A DNA stretch of 64,000 bases from Flavobacterium sp. HSC-61S13 (GCF_024171535.1 NZ_JALJZV010000010.1:62001-126000), one strand, 5' to 3'. Positions 1 to 8,367 are shown, numbered from the stretch's first letter. Numbers and translations are program-made. The notes: generated by a model not told the origin, from the letters alone.

Positions 1-234
1 CCAACTCGAACAGGATCGGTTACTATTGCTAAAACAGGAAATAATTATTCTATACAGTTAAATGCTGTAGATGACAGAGCGAACAAAATTACAGCTGATT
101 ATTCAGGAGCATTAACGTTTCACAATAGCGCTAAAAAACCGGCTGCTAAAGCAAAAACCGTTAAAGCAACTACAAAATCTTTTGGAAAAGGAAAGGCTTT
201 TGATGCGGCTAAAAACCTTAAAAACAAAAGATAA
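1..234 (+). CDS. C-terminal end of an unknown protein (5' end outside window)
   Basis: Frame 1 is open from the first base to a TAA at 232-234 and encodes the last 77 residues of a protein. The first half alternates polar and hydrophobic residues, as in a beta-sandwich (GSVTIAKTGNNYSIQLN, then ADYSGAL). The last 35 residues are a lysine/alanine-rich basic tail (KKPAAKAKTVKA) that is probably disordered. I do not recognise the family. A clean terminator follows, so this is the end of a transcription unit. The start and N-terminal domains cannot be seen. Confidence 0.7.
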   Translation, partial: PTRTGSVTIAKTGNNYSIQLNAVDDRANKITADYSGALTFHNSAKKPAAKAKTVKATTKSFGKGKAFDAAKNLKNKR

Positions 235-264
235 GTAAAACTTATCGATCAACATTTTATACTG

Positions 265-296
265 AGGGCGTCTAATTAGACGCCCTTATTTTTTTA
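265..296 (+). terminator. Rho-independent terminator
   Basis: A perfect 9-bp stem, AGGGCGTCT (265-273) with AGACGCCCT (278-286) and loop AATT, is followed by a T-rich run. It lies 30 bp after the stop of the partial gene. Confidence 0.9.
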
Positions 297-343
297 ATAT
301 AATCTTCTCTACAATTACAGTATCATGATAAACAGAAAAACCT

Positions 344-351
344 TAATTTTG
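344..351 (+). promoter_or_regulatory. -7 promoter element (TAATTTTG)
   Basis: This is an exact match to the Bacteroidota TANNTTTG -7 element, 94 bp before the ATG of the thioredoxin-fold lipoprotein. No clear -33 element is visible. Confidence 0.5.
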
Positions 352-445
352 TACTGATATTCATCGCTAGTATCTGAAATTTCCTTGTCAAGTGCGGGGC
401 TTTTTTTAAAATGCGACCAACATCTAATCCCCTAATTCAAAAAAT

Positions 446-1015
446 ATGCAAAAGACGATTCTAACCGCTTTACTAATTGCTTCGCTAGTTGCTTTCAACA
501 GCTGTAAAAAAGAAACTCCTACAGAACCAATAACAACAACTCCTGTTGATGCGACCGTACAAGTTGATACTGTGGCTGCAAAAAAAGCGATTGAGGCTGA
601 AAAAGAAACCTTATCAAAACCCTATAACGAACAAGAAGATGCTCAAGCTAAACTCAATGAATTAATAGCCAAAGCCAAGTTAGAAGGTAAAAACGTATTT
701 GTACAAGCAGGTGGAAACTGGTGTATTTGGTGTCTGCGTTTTAATGACTTTGTTCAGAAAAATAGTGAGTTAAAATCGGTAGTTGATGCCAATTATCTGT
801 ACTATCATCTAAACTACTCGACAAAAAACAAAAATAAAGTGGTATTTGCTAAATACGCACCCGATGCCAAAGGTTTGGGGTATCCATTCTTTTTTGTTAT
901 CAATAGTGAGGGCGTGGTTATAAACATCTTTGGATCGGGTGATTTAGAATCTGGCAAAAGTTATGACGCACAAAAAGTTAAACAAATGTTTTTGGACAAT
1001 GCGCCCAAAAAATAA
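446..1015 (+). CDS. Thioredoxin-fold lipoprotein
   Basis: The product has 189 residues. Residues 1-20 form a lipoprotein signal with the acceptor cysteine C20 (FNSC), so it should be anchored in the cell envelope. Residues 40-80 are charged and helical, and a thioredoxin-like domain follows with the redox pair C93-x-x-C96 in the context GGNWCIWC. The WCxWC form is typical of the DUF255/thioredoxin_7 type of periplasmic disulfide reductases rather than DsbA. A likely role is reducing or repairing cysteines of exported proteins; the partner is unknown. It is a single-gene unit between two terminators. The fold is clear and the substrate is not. Confidence 0.85.
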   Translation: MQKTILTALLIASLVAFNSCKKETPTEPITTTPVDATVQVDTVAAKKAIEAEKETLSKPYNEQEDAQAKLNELIAKAKLEGKNVFVQAGGNWCIWCLRFNDFVQKNSELKSVVDANYLYYHLNYSTKNKNKVVFAKYAPDAKGLGYPFFFVINSEGVVINIFGSGDLESGKSYDAQKVKQMFLDNAPKK

Positions 1016-1036
1016 CCTTTGATCCATGGACTAAAT

Positions 1037-1082
1037 AAAAGAGACCCTTCCCAAATAATTTTAGGAACGGTCTCTTTTTTTT
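1037..1082 (+). terminator. Rho-independent terminator
   Basis: The stem AAAAGAGACC/GGTCTCTTTT (1037-1046 with 1069-1078) continues past a C-C mismatch as TTCC/GGAA and ends in a T run. It lies 21 bp after the lipoprotein stop. Confidence 0.85.
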
Positions 1083-1281
1083 CACATAGCTAAGGCCTTC
1101 GTCTGCAAAATAATATAATGCTTTTGACCCCTTCATTCATCCATTACGATCCAGCGCTGTCCATTCCCCAAGTCTTTTAGATAAAGTTCCGCATGGCCTC
1201 CGCAAAAATACAAACCTCAAAAAGCTCTGATAAACAGCTGCAAAATATTTAATTTCACGAACCTTCTACTCCTAACAAAGA

Positions 1282-1863
1282 ATGAGTACTTTCGACGAAT
1301 TTTTTAAACAAATTGATCGGTATCACCCCCTTTCACAAGAAACGAAAAGTGAATTATTAGCCATCTGCCATATAGATTACTTCAAAAAAAATGATTTGCT
1401 TTTACAAGCTGGTGATCGGCCTCAGCACTATTATTTTATTCAAAAGGGACTGTTGGGCTATTATTTATTAGATGAAAATGGCGATACCGTTTACAAAATG
1501 TTTTTTGAGGAAAATAGTTTTGTCGCTAGCACCGCCGCCATCATTGAAGAGCAAGCGAGTAAATTTAATATAGTCGCTTTGGAGGATGTTCAGGTTATTA
1601 GCTATCGTGCCGACAAGTTTCGTCAATTGATCAATAAACATCACGATCTTGCACTTTTTCACCTTCACTATCTCGAAAAAAACTGGGTGGTTAAAAAGGA
1701 ACCCTTAGAAATCAATCTAAAACGGGAATCCGCGAAACAACGCTACCTTAAAATGCTAGATAACCCCTCTTTAATTTCCAGAATTAAACAACATCAGATT
1801 GCCTCCTATCTCGGTATTACACCAACTCAATTGAGCCGTATCCGCAAAGATTTAAATTTATAA
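1282..1863 (+). CDS. Crp/Fnr-family transcriptional regulator (copy 1)
   Basis: The product has 193 residues, the usual length for Bacteroidota Crp-like regulators. Residues 20-125 form a cyclic-nucleotide-binding-like beta barrel (FKKNDLLLQAGDRPQHYYFIQKG). A long helix follows (residues 126-160), and a C-terminal helix-turn-helix ends in ASYLGITPTQLSRIRKDL. There are no N-terminal cysteines for an FeS cluster, so it is not a classical oxygen-sensing Fnr. The next gene is an exported esterase. An imperfect palindrome sits 4 bp after the stop, in position to activate it. The ligand is unknown. Confidence 0.9.
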   Translation: MSTFDEFFKQIDRYHPLSQETKSELLAICHIDYFKKNDLLLQAGDRPQHYYFIQKGLLGYYLLDENGDTVYKMFFEENSFVASTAAIIEEQASKFNIVALEDVQVISYRADKFRQLINKHHDLALFHLHYLEKNWVVKKEPLEINLKRESAKQRYLKMLDNPSLISRIKQHQIASYLGITPTQLSRIRKDLNL

Positions 1864-1867
1864 ATCA

Positions 1868-1881
1868 TCAACATTTGTCTA
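1868..1881 (+). promoter_or_regulatory. Candidate Crp/Fnr operator upstream of the esterase
   Basis: TCAACATTTGTCTA is an imperfect dyad around 1874.5, with core ACA-TT-TGT. It lies 29.5 bp before a GAATTTTG element at 904-911 of the second kilobase (1904-1911), one base off TANNTTTG. The same spacing recurs at three better palindromes in this window. Confidence 0.45.
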
Positions 1882-1933
1882 GTTTTTTATTTTATTTACT
1901 TCTGAATTTTGTAGGGTAATTAAAATTCAAAAC

Positions 1934-2746
1934 ATGAAAACAATTCTTTATACTTTTGTAGTATTCCTCGTAACCGTTGTTGGTTATGCCCAACAAATTC
2001 ATCGTGAACTGATCTATAGTCCCAAGATGAATACCAAAATTGAAACCATCATCATCACACCCCAATTAGAAAGTGGTCATGCGTATAAAACGGTCTATAT
2101 ACTTCACGGATACAGCGGAAACCCTGAAAGAACGATTCAAAAAGACATTCCCAATCTGATGGAGCTATCACAGCAATTTCAAACCATCTACGTGATTCCC
2201 AACGGTAGATACAACAGTTGGTATGTAGACAGTCCCATAGATAAAAGCTCCCAATACGAAACTTTTATAGGGGAGGAATTGGTACAATACATAGATAGCA
2301 ATTATCCTACAATCTCAAGCAGCCAATACCGTGCAATATGCGGTTGGAGCATGGGTGGTTATGGCGCGTTACATATCGGTATCAATCATCCCAATAATTT
2401 TGCTTTTGTAGGCAGTTCCTGCGGTGCGTTGGATTTTAATCGATTTGGAAATAATTATACTTACTATCAAGTAAATAAGGTATTGGGTGACTTTAATAAA
2501 CTGCCTCATACCTTTTTTACAAGCCATAATATATCGAAAATGCAATCTTCAAAACAATTGTATATACTAGATTGTGGCACAGAAGACACACAAATGATTG
2601 AGATGAATCGGGAATTTCATCAGCAACTGATCACTAATAAAGTACAACATCTGTATATCGAATCTCTCGGTACTCACGACGCTAACTATTGGAGCCAATC
2701 GATGTCCAATCAATTGGCGTTATTTGACAAGTATTGGAAGCTTTAG
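1934..2746 (+). CDS. Exported alpha/beta-hydrolase esterase (esterase D/tributyrin-esterase type)
   Basis: The product has 270 residues. A signal peptide ends near residue 19 (VVGYAQ). An alpha/beta-hydrolase of the PF00756 type follows, with the oxyanion region YILHGYSG (about 55-62) and the nucleophile S139 in GWSMGGYGALHIG. A late Asp (DCGTEDTQ) and His (GTHDANYW) complete the likely triad. Family members cleave acyl esters of sugars, formylglutathione or siderophores; the substrate cannot be told here. It directly follows a Crp/Fnr gene on the same strand and probably is its target. Confidence 0.85.
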   Translation: MKTILYTFVVFLVTVVGYAQQIHRELIYSPKMNTKIETIIITPQLESGHAYKTVYILHGYSGNPERTIQKDIPNLMELSQQFQTIYVIPNGRYNSWYVDSPIDKSSQYETFIGEELVQYIDSNYPTISSSQYRAICGWSMGGYGALHIGINHPNNFAFVGSSCGALDFNRFGNNYTYYQVNKVLGDFNKLPHTFFTSHNISKMQSSKQLYILDCGTEDTQMIEMNREFHQQLITNKVQHLYIESLGTHDANYWSQSMSNQLALFDKYWKL

Positions 2747-2808
2747 AATCTAATTTCGCCTCACAAATTATAAGTAAATAGATTGCTATTAACTAGCACA
2801 ACAAAGGC

Positions 2809-2851
2809 GTACACCAAAAGCATATTCAAGCAGTTGGTGTACTTCTTTTTT
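2809..2851 (+). terminator. Rho-independent terminator
   Basis: A GTACACCAA (2809-2817) / TTGGTGTAC (2834-2842) stem with a 16-nt loop is followed by TTCTTTTTT. Confidence 0.75.
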
Positions 2852-2959
2852 AAATATGCACCATATATAGTATTGTAAATATTTTTTATAAATGATCGCA
2901 CTCTGTAGTGCTAACCACTTTAAAAAAACGTATATTTAATTCACCCCTAAGGTCTACAT

Positions 2960-3643
2960 ATGGAAGCCAGTAATTTTTTATTCGGAGAATTAGAAAACAA
3001 TTTACTCATCAACGTTGCGCTACGTACGGTTGTTATGTTTTTCATTATTTTAATCTTTTTGCGAATACTGGGAAAACGAGGAGTCAAACAATTGTCTGTC
3101 TTTGAACTGGTCGTGATTCTAGGTTTGGGATCAGCCGCAGGCGATCCGATGTTGTACATGGAAATTGGAATCATCAATGCCTTGATTGCTTTTGCTGTAC
3201 TTGTTATCTGTTATAAAATATTTACACTGTTGATTTTTAAATACCAACGTTTAGAAAATTTCTTCGAAGGAAAGCCGGTTTATATCATTAAGAAAGGAAC
3301 TTTTGCCCTAAATGACTTTAAAAAAGAAACGCTTAGTAAGGATGAGTTTTTTATGGAATTACGCCTTCAAGGTGTTTTTCATTTAGGACAAGTCGAGTAT
3401 GCTATTCTAGAGACTTCAGGTGAAGTAAGTGTGTACTTCTTCGACAAGGCTGAATTGCAATATGGTCTTCCCATCCTGCCTCAATATATCGAACAAATTG
3501 TAACCAATTTTGAAATAGGGACCCGATATTCTTGCCTGTTTTGCGGAGAAACCATCGCTTTTCAAAACCAGACCTCTCCTACTTGCCCAAGATGTCAAAA
3601 ATCCGAATGGATCGCTGCCAGTAACCGCAGTCATCAAGCTTAA
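2960..3643 (+). CDS. DUF421 (YetF-like) membrane protein with C-terminal zinc ribbon
   Basis: The product has 227 residues. Three membrane helices occupy about 15-95. The family core contains RTVVMFFIILIFLRILGKRG (22-41), QLSVFELVVILGLGSAAGDP and a cytoplasmic domain with the KKETLSKDEFFMELRLQGV signature (121-139). The last 40 residues add C192-x2-C195 and C209-x2-C212, a four-cysteine zinc-ribbon arrangement that ordinary YetF/YdfR proteins lack. The molecular role of DUF421 proteins is poorly known. It appears to be transcribed alone. The family call is firm and the ribbon is read directly from the cysteines. Confidence 0.88.
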   Translation: MEASNFLFGELENNLLINVALRTVVMFFIILIFLRILGKRGVKQLSVFELVVILGLGSAAGDPMLYMEIGIINALIAFAVLVICYKIFTLLIFKYQRLENFFEGKPVYIIKKGTFALNDFKKETLSKDEFFMELRLQGVFHLGQVEYAILETSGEVSVYFFDKAELQYGLPILPQYIEQIVTNFEIGTRYSCLFCGETIAFQNQTSPTCPRCQKSEWIAASNRSHQA

Positions 3644-3891
3644 CGAACCCATTGAATTCTTTTTAAAATACTACTCTAAATTAGATTTTTCACAGAACTC
3701 GTTATATTTCTTCTGATTTATCAAATTGGTATATATCCTTACTGTGAATGGCTTTAAAAAAATAAAAAAAACTGTTTTTTACCATAAGTAAACAGCCCAC
3801 TTCCTAGGATAAAAATTGAATTAAACGTATCTTTCAAGTTCTTTAATTACCTCCAAGATATATACCTTCAAGGCGGTAAAACGGCAACAAA

Positions 3892-4425
3892 ATGCTTTTA
3901 AAATTCTTTTTCACTTTCACCAAAATCGGACTTTTCACCATAGGCGGCGGTTATGCCGTGATTCCATTAATTGAACGCGAAATCATCGCGAAAGGTTGGT
4001 TAACCACCGATGAGTTTTACGAGATTTTACCGATAACCGAATCGCTTCCGGGGGTATTCGCTACCAATTTAGCCGCTATGGTAGGCTATAAGATGTCGGG
4101 TATCAAAGGAGGAATAGTCGCTGCTTTGGGTACTGTTATAGCCCCTTTTTTAATCATTGTACTGATTGCTGTATTTTTCAATCGTTTTGCTGATAACATC
4201 TGGGTAGTCAAAGCCTTTAAAGCCATTCGCCCCGCAGCGGTCGCTTTGATTGTTGCCCCTTGTTATGCAGCCTTTAAAGCCAATAAATTAAACAGATTTA
4301 CAATATTGATTCCTTTAGCAGCCCTATTGCTGATGTGGCAATTTGGTTTCTCGCCTATATGGGTTATTATCCTAGGTGCTACAGGAGGCATCACTTATAA
4401 CATCATTAAAGCACGAACGAACTAA
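3892..4425 (+). CDS. chrA: Chromate transporter, N-terminal-type half (short CHR protein)
   Basis: The product is a 177-residue membrane protein of the CHR family (PF02417), with the motif FTKIGLFTIGGGYAVIPLIEREI at the N-terminus and PGVFATNLAAMVGYK in the middle. Classical ChrA has about 400 residues with two fused CHR domains. Here the domains are two separate genes, the short-chain CHR pair type. The partner starts 4 bp downstream, so translation is coupled and both halves are likely needed. Family members export chromate by anion exchange. I saw no chromate-specific regulator nearby, so the true substrate is uncertain. Confidence 0.88.
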   Translation: MLLKFFFTFTKIGLFTIGGGYAVIPLIEREIIAKGWLTTDEFYEILPITESLPGVFATNLAAMVGYKMSGIKGGIVAALGTVIAPFLIIVLIAVFFNRFADNIWVVKAFKAIRPAAVALIVAPCYAAFKANKLNRFTILIPLAALLLMWQFGFSPIWVIILGATGGITYNIIKARTN

Positions 4426-4429
4426 GTAT

Positions 4430-4981
4430 ATGATGGTATTTGTAAAATTGTTTTGGACTTTTCTAAAAATTGGTACCTTTGGTTTTGGCGGTGGTTATGC
4501 GATGTTATCGCTTATACAAGATGAAGTGGTAGTTCAAAACCAATGGATGACCAACAAAGAGTTTGTCGATCTGGTAGCAATCTCTCAAACTACCCCCGGC
4601 CCTATCGGTATCAATAGCGCCACCTATACTGGATATAAAGCACTCGAAAACTTGGGATATAACCCTTATTTTTGTGTACTCGGTTCTATAATCGCTACGT
4701 TATCCCTCTGTTTGCCTTCATTTATAATGATTCTTTTCATCTCCTACTATTTTGTTCGTTTTAAAGCCAATGTGTATTTCGCTTCCGCCTTACAGGGAAT
4801 ACGTCCCTTGAGTGTATCCTTAATCGGAATAGCCGCTATTTCTCTTATGAACGAAGAAAACTTCACAGATGTAATTAGTCCCCTAATTTTTGTTGTAACG
4901 CTACTACTCGCAATCAAATACCGTTTACACCCGATTTTAATACTCGGATTAGCAGCAGTTTTAGGATTGCTTATTTATTGA
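4430..4981 (+). CDS. chrA: Chromate transporter, second half (short CHR protein)
   Basis: The product has 183 residues when read from the ATG at 4430; the open frame extends further upstream but overlaps the previous gene. It begins MMVFVKLFWTFLKIGTFGFG, then GGGYAMLSLIQDEVV, the same CHR motif as the first half. TTPGPIGINSATYTGYK corresponds to PGVFATNLAAMVGYK there. It has about five to six membrane helices. It pairs with the upstream half to rebuild the two-domain ChrA topology. It converges on the CatB-like gene, whose stop is 15 bp away. Confidence 0.87.
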   Translation: MMVFVKLFWTFLKIGTFGFGGGYAMLSLIQDEVVVQNQWMTNKEFVDLVAISQTTPGPIGINSATYTGYKALENLGYNPYFCVLGSIIATLSLCLPSFIMILFISYYFVRFKANVYFASALQGIRPLSVSLIGIAAISLMNEENFTDVISPLIFVVTLLLAIKYRLHPILILGLAAVLGLLIY

Positions 4982-4995
4982 TTTCAATACTATTT

Positions 4996-5652
4996 TTATT
5001 TGTGCTCGAGATCGTATTTTAATGCTTGCTCCACCAAAATATCAATATCGGCAGCACAGATAAAGGTTTGGAGTTTGGCGAATTTAGCAGTAGGCCATTC
5101 GTATATCTGTAATGCCAATAAGTCGTCTATCATTTGCTGCGCGAATCGAGTTTTAACTAACTGAGCCGGATTGCCCGCTACGATAGTATAAGGCGCCACA
5201 TTCTTAGTCACTACAGCGCCAGAAGCAACTATAGCTCCCTCGCCTATGGTTATACCCGGCATAATCATCGCTCGCATACCAATCCAAGCGCCATCACCAA
5301 TAACCGTATCCCCCTTGCCGATATAGGCTTCTGAGATCACCTCGGCAAAAGGATATAGACTAAACCAATCCGTTCTATGAGTATTATTTCCCCCCATTAA
5401 AATCACTGCCTCTGCCGCGATACAAACATGAGAACCTATAAATAATTGATCGATAGGCCAATCCGATTTCCAATTTTCCAAACTATACGCATCTCCATAG
5501 AGGTAACGAACTACACTTTGCTCAAAATTTCCCGACCACGCATTACTGTAGTAACTCGTTGTTCCTTTAATGTGTATGTTGGGATTGGTAACCGTCTGAT
5601 GTAAATATTCTACTTTTGACCAATGCTTTAATTCTGTCATAACTGCTGACAT
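4996..5652 (-). CDS. CatB-like xenobiotic acetyltransferase (left-handed beta-helix)
   Basis: The product has 218 residues from the ATG at 5652; an ATG at 5640 (MTELKHWSKV) aligns better with CatB proteins and may be the real start. The family features are NPNIHIKGTTSYYSN, RYLYG, the active-site histidine in GGNNTHRTDWFSLYPF, hexapeptide repeats (GDTVIGDGAWIGMRAMIMPG, then GEGAIVASGAVVTK), and APYTIVAGNPAQLVKTRF. Members acetylate chloramphenicol or streptogramins using acetyl-CoA and act as cytoplasmic trimers. Chromosomal homologues vary in resistance activity, so a resistance phenotype is not proven. Confidence 0.85.
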   Translation of the reverse strand: MSAVMTELKHWSKVEYLHQTVTNPNIHIKGTTSYYSNAWSGNFEQSVVRYLYGDAYSLENWKSDWPIDQLFIGSHVCIAAEAVILMGGNNTHRTDWFSLYPFAEVISEAYIGKGDTVIGDGAWIGMRAMIMPGITIGEGAIVASGAVVTKNVAPYTIVAGNPAQLVKTRFAQQMIDDLLALQIYEWPTAKFAKLQTFICAADIDILVEQALKYDLEHK

Positions 5653-5726
5653 CAAATGATTTTTTTTTTAAATGATTTTACAATTTTAGTAAGCCGATAA
5701 CGCATTTATTTAAAGCGTTTAAACAA

Positions 5727-6242
5727 CTAATCCGAAACAGATTCTTTATCTATATATTTCGTGACTGCTTTTGCATTGGTAAGCAATAATAAACCGATCA
5801 TCAACTTTATAAAATAATAAGCCAACCAACTGGATTCTCTATAATCTTTCAACTGTTCACTCTGTTGAAAAAAAGTAAGCAATCTACTTAAGAAATGTGG
5901 AACATTGTCTGCAAGTAACACTCCCCCCATAACAATAACCGCTATTTTTAATACAGCAGTACTTTTTATATTGACATCAATTCTCGCTTCATTAAAATTT
6001 TTCTCCAGTTTTAATACCTGAATAATCCATTGGCTTCTAAAAAGAAATACGTAAATAAGAAATGCATAAATTATCAAAACACTGATCATGATAAACCAAG
6101 TATACAACAAAGCTGCTGTATTCACTTCCCCTTGAACAAAGGATATGGTCATTGTAAACTGCGGAATTATTTCAAAACCACTAAATAATATCCATAAACC
6201 TATCAGCTTGATAATGATAGTCCAAAATGTTTTAATTTCCAT
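5727..6242 (-). CDS. Four-helix membrane protein of unknown function
   Basis: The product has 171 residues and no motif I recognise. Hydrophobic helices lie at about 5-30, 42-70, 95-115 and 140-160, separated by charged loops (KLEKNFNEARIDVNIK). It starts at an ATG and stands alone between the CatB-like gene and a small open frame. A transport or sensing role is possible, but nothing in the sequence or neighbours assigns one. Confidence 0.6.
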   Translation of the reverse strand: MEIKTFWTIIIKLIGLWILFSGFEIIPQFTMTISFVQGEVNTAALLYTWFIMISVLIIYAFLIYVFLFRSQWIIQVLKLEKNFNEARIDVNIKSTAVLKIAVIVMGGVLLADNVPHFLSRLLTFFQQSEQLKDYRESSWLAYYFIKLMIGLLLLTNAKAVTKYIDKESVSD

Positions 6243-6323
6243 ATTTTATAATTTTCGTGAAAAATATTTAATCCCTATAATCTTTTAGTCAGTAGTATTT
6301 CCAATTGCGTCACCCAGACTTCA

Positions 6324-6479
6324 CTATTCCTTGTTCCAAAAATATTTTAAGAAAAAGAAGTTGAACTCCAAATCTTTAAGTAACCTATTCAGCCTGTTTG
6401 CTACTCCATAAGTTTTTGTATGGGATTCCTCAAAATATAAATTTGTTCGCAGTAAAAACAACGTATATAGATTAATCAT
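6324..6479 (-). CDS. Possible small protein of 51 residues
   Basis: An ATG-started frame begins 11 nt after the GNAT gene's stop on the same strand. It encodes a peptide that starts MINLYTLFLLRTNLYFEE, continues with a charged middle (ANRLNRLLKDLEF) and ends FWNKE. Composition and placement fit a real small gene co-transcribed with the GNAT gene. It could equally be the decayed end of a longer gene. No family is recognised. Confidence 0.35.
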   Translation of the reverse strand: MINLYTLFLLRTNLYFEESHTKTYGVANRLNRLLKDLEFNFFFLKYFWNKE

Positions 6480-6490
6480 ACCAAAAGCTT

Positions 6491-7333
6491 TTATAAGTTC
6501 TTGATCATTTCGAATTGAGACAAGCGATAACTCAATCCCATACTTTGTAAAAAAGCAATTACATCTACTGCCTCGTGATCCACATTGTTGATTGCTATTT
6601 CTGAACTTCCTATTGCCGTTTTCATCACTTCAATCAATTTTGTAGCCACACCTTTACGACGCTGATTCGGTGCCACAGCTAATTGTTGTATTCGAGCTAT
6701 ACTCGCATAAAAAGCCACATAACCCACCAATTCTCCGTCTTCATAAGCACCTAACACGCTCAAACGCTCTCTGCTGTTATCTAAAGCCTGCGCACTGGCT
6801 TGCCACGATGGTGAAGTAGTCCAAAACGCTTTTAAACAATCCCAATCCAAGTTAACTAAATCGCGAACTTCATGGTTTTTATTTTCTGCTGCAATCGCAA
6901 TTACACCTTTAAAAGAGTCCAAGGTACGGTTGACACGGTAACCCATTTTTTCATAAGCTCGAATCGCCGAATCATTGCCGACTATTACCTCCAAAAGCAT
7001 GGTTTTCACATCCAATTCTCGCAGTTTCGCCAATAAAACGCCATACATATTGGCGACAATTCCTTTTCCTCTAAATTCGGGAACAACCCCTGTTGCTGCA
7101 TTATAAACGACTACATTACCCTCTAAATGGTTAATCGCATGCAACATAAAGCCAACCAATTTACCCGCTGAAACCACGCCAATAGACAAATTCAATTGAA
7201 TGTTTTCCGCAGCTATCTTTTGCTCTAATTGTTCGGCAGTTAACTGTAAGGGTATGATATAATCGGCAAAGGATTCGTTTATAATACTAACAATGCTTTG
7301 TAAATCTGTATTTTCTAAAGTGATTATTTCCAT
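6491..7333 (-). CDS. Tandem-domain GNAT acetyltransferase
   Basis: The product has 280 residues when started at the ATG at 7333 (MEIITLENTDLQSIVSI); the open frame runs 19 codons further upstream without a family-like sequence. There are two acetyl-CoA-binding GNAT domains. Domain 1 (about 1-130) has the pantetheine-loop motif PEFRGKGIVANMYG. Domain 2 (about 150-280) has VAPNQRRKGVATKLIE. Twin GNATs of this kind acetylate small amines, antibiotics or peptides; the acceptor is unknown. The gene stands apart from its upstream neighbour and may share a transcript with the small frame behind it. Confidence 0.85.
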   Translation of the reverse strand: MEIITLENTDLQSIVSIINESFADYIIPLQLTAEQLEQKIAAENIQLNLSIGVVSAGKLVGFMLHAINHLEGNVVVYNAATGVVPEFRGKGIVANMYGVLLAKLRELDVKTMLLEVIVGNDSAIRAYEKMGYRVNRTLDSFKGVIAIAAENKNHEVRDLVNLDWDCLKAFWTTSPSWQASAQALDNSRERLSVLGAYEDGELVGYVAFYASIARIQQLAVAPNQRRKGVATKLIEVMKTAIGSSEIAINNVDHEAVDVIAFLQSMGLSYRLSQFEMIKNL

Positions 7334-7582
7334 GTTCTTTTTATTGATGCATTCCATATTTTTTCTAGTGTTGCAAGTACTCCATTGCAACGTACTTTAA
7401 TTCGTGATAACTCCTTGTCAATACTATCGATTTACTATAAAATCATCGGGATTTATCAAGGTATAACGCCATTTAAAAATGTGCTTAAAGTCGGGCTGTA
7501 TCTCGTTTCAATTGGCATTTCGAAAATACTAAAAAAGATCGGAAAGCGCCGTAGAAAACTGAAATCAAATTTTGAATTGCCC

Positions 7583-7780
7583 CTATTTCAGTAAATCGCT
7601 ATCAATTTTATTATACCCAATACTATCGCACTCGTGAGCCTGACTAGGCTGATACGATTTATCGAAAGGAAATCCATACGATAAATATAATTCTCTTAAA
7701 AAAGTAAAAACTATCTCTTTTTTTATTAAATTTATAAGAGTTAAATCATTGATTAAAGCAGGTATATAAAATTTAACCTC
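7583..7780 (-). pseudogene. Possible decayed coding remnant, no start codon
   Basis: The minus strand holds 66 open codons with protein-like composition and no ATG. The end reads LRELYLSYGFPFDKSYQP followed by SQAHECDSIGYNKIDSDLLK and a stop. This fills most of the 328-bp gap between the GNAT and OsmC genes. The family is unknown. It may be the tail of a deleted gene, or chance. Confidence 0.25.
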
Positions 7781-7891
7781 TAGCAGCTATTTGAAAAATA
7801 GTTTTAATAATTTGTAAAAGCATCATCAATACGAGTTATCTGGAATTTTATAAAAGATCAATTCCTACCTCCCCATTGTACTCCAACACCC

Positions 7892-7899
7892 TAGTTTTG
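7892..7899 (+). promoter_or_regulatory. -7 promoter element (TAGTTTTG) for osmC-poxB
   Basis: This is an exact TANNTTTG match 23 bp before the OsmC-family ATG, with an A-rich leader (AAAAAGGATTTAAA) in between. Confidence 0.6.
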
Positions 7900-7922
7900 T
7901 ATTAACTCAAAAAGGATTTAAA

Positions 7923-8321
7923 ATGGCTCAAGTAAACTCAAGTATTAAAAAGGATTTGTACCAGATTGAAATCAAAACCCCTACGGGCAACATCATTCAC
8001 GCCGATGAACCGCTTGATAAAGGCGGAAAAGACAGCGGTTTTTCACCCAAGGAATTATTAACTGCCGCATTAAGTGCTTGTACCTCCGCAACGATACGGA
8101 TGTATGCCGATCGCAAAGGTTGGGATCTGCAAGAAGTACGTATGAACGTGGAATTGTCTGAAGCCGACGAGTCTACGCTTTTTACCCGTAAAATCGAGTT
8201 GGTCGGCAATTTAGACGAGGCTCAGAAAAAGCGTTTGCTCTTTGTAGCCAATTCCTGTCCAGTCCACAAAATCCTAACTCATCAGATCGAATTCCACACC
8301 CTAATCGTGGATCAACCTTAG
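7923..8321 (+). CDS. OsmC-family peroxide-stress protein
   Basis: The product has 132 residues. It carries the OsmC/Ohr fold with the two reactive cysteines C53 (LSACTSATIRMYADRKGW) and C112 (NSCPVHKIL). These proteins reduce organic hydroperoxides by a Cys-based mechanism in the cytoplasm, usually as dimers. The YhfA-like spacing and the ISPKELL-type motif (FSPKELLTAALSACTS) place it with OsmC rather than Ohr. poxB starts 46 bp downstream on the same strand, so the two are probably one operon for stationary-phase or oxidative stress. Confidence 0.9.
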   Translation: MAQVNSSIKKDLYQIEIKTPTGNIIHADEPLDKGGKDSGFSPKELLTAALSACTSATIRMYADRKGWDLQEVRMNVELSEADESTLFTRKIELVGNLDEAQKKRLLFVANSCPVHKILTHQIEFHTLIVDQP

Positions 8322-8367
8322 AAACAAAAACTTCCACTCAATTACGAATTTTATAAAATAGCCCATT

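Noticed and set aside
7385..7594. 69-codon plus-strand frame
   Set aside because: Overlaps the upstream region of the GNAT gene, has no family likeness, and its tail is a basic low-complexity run.
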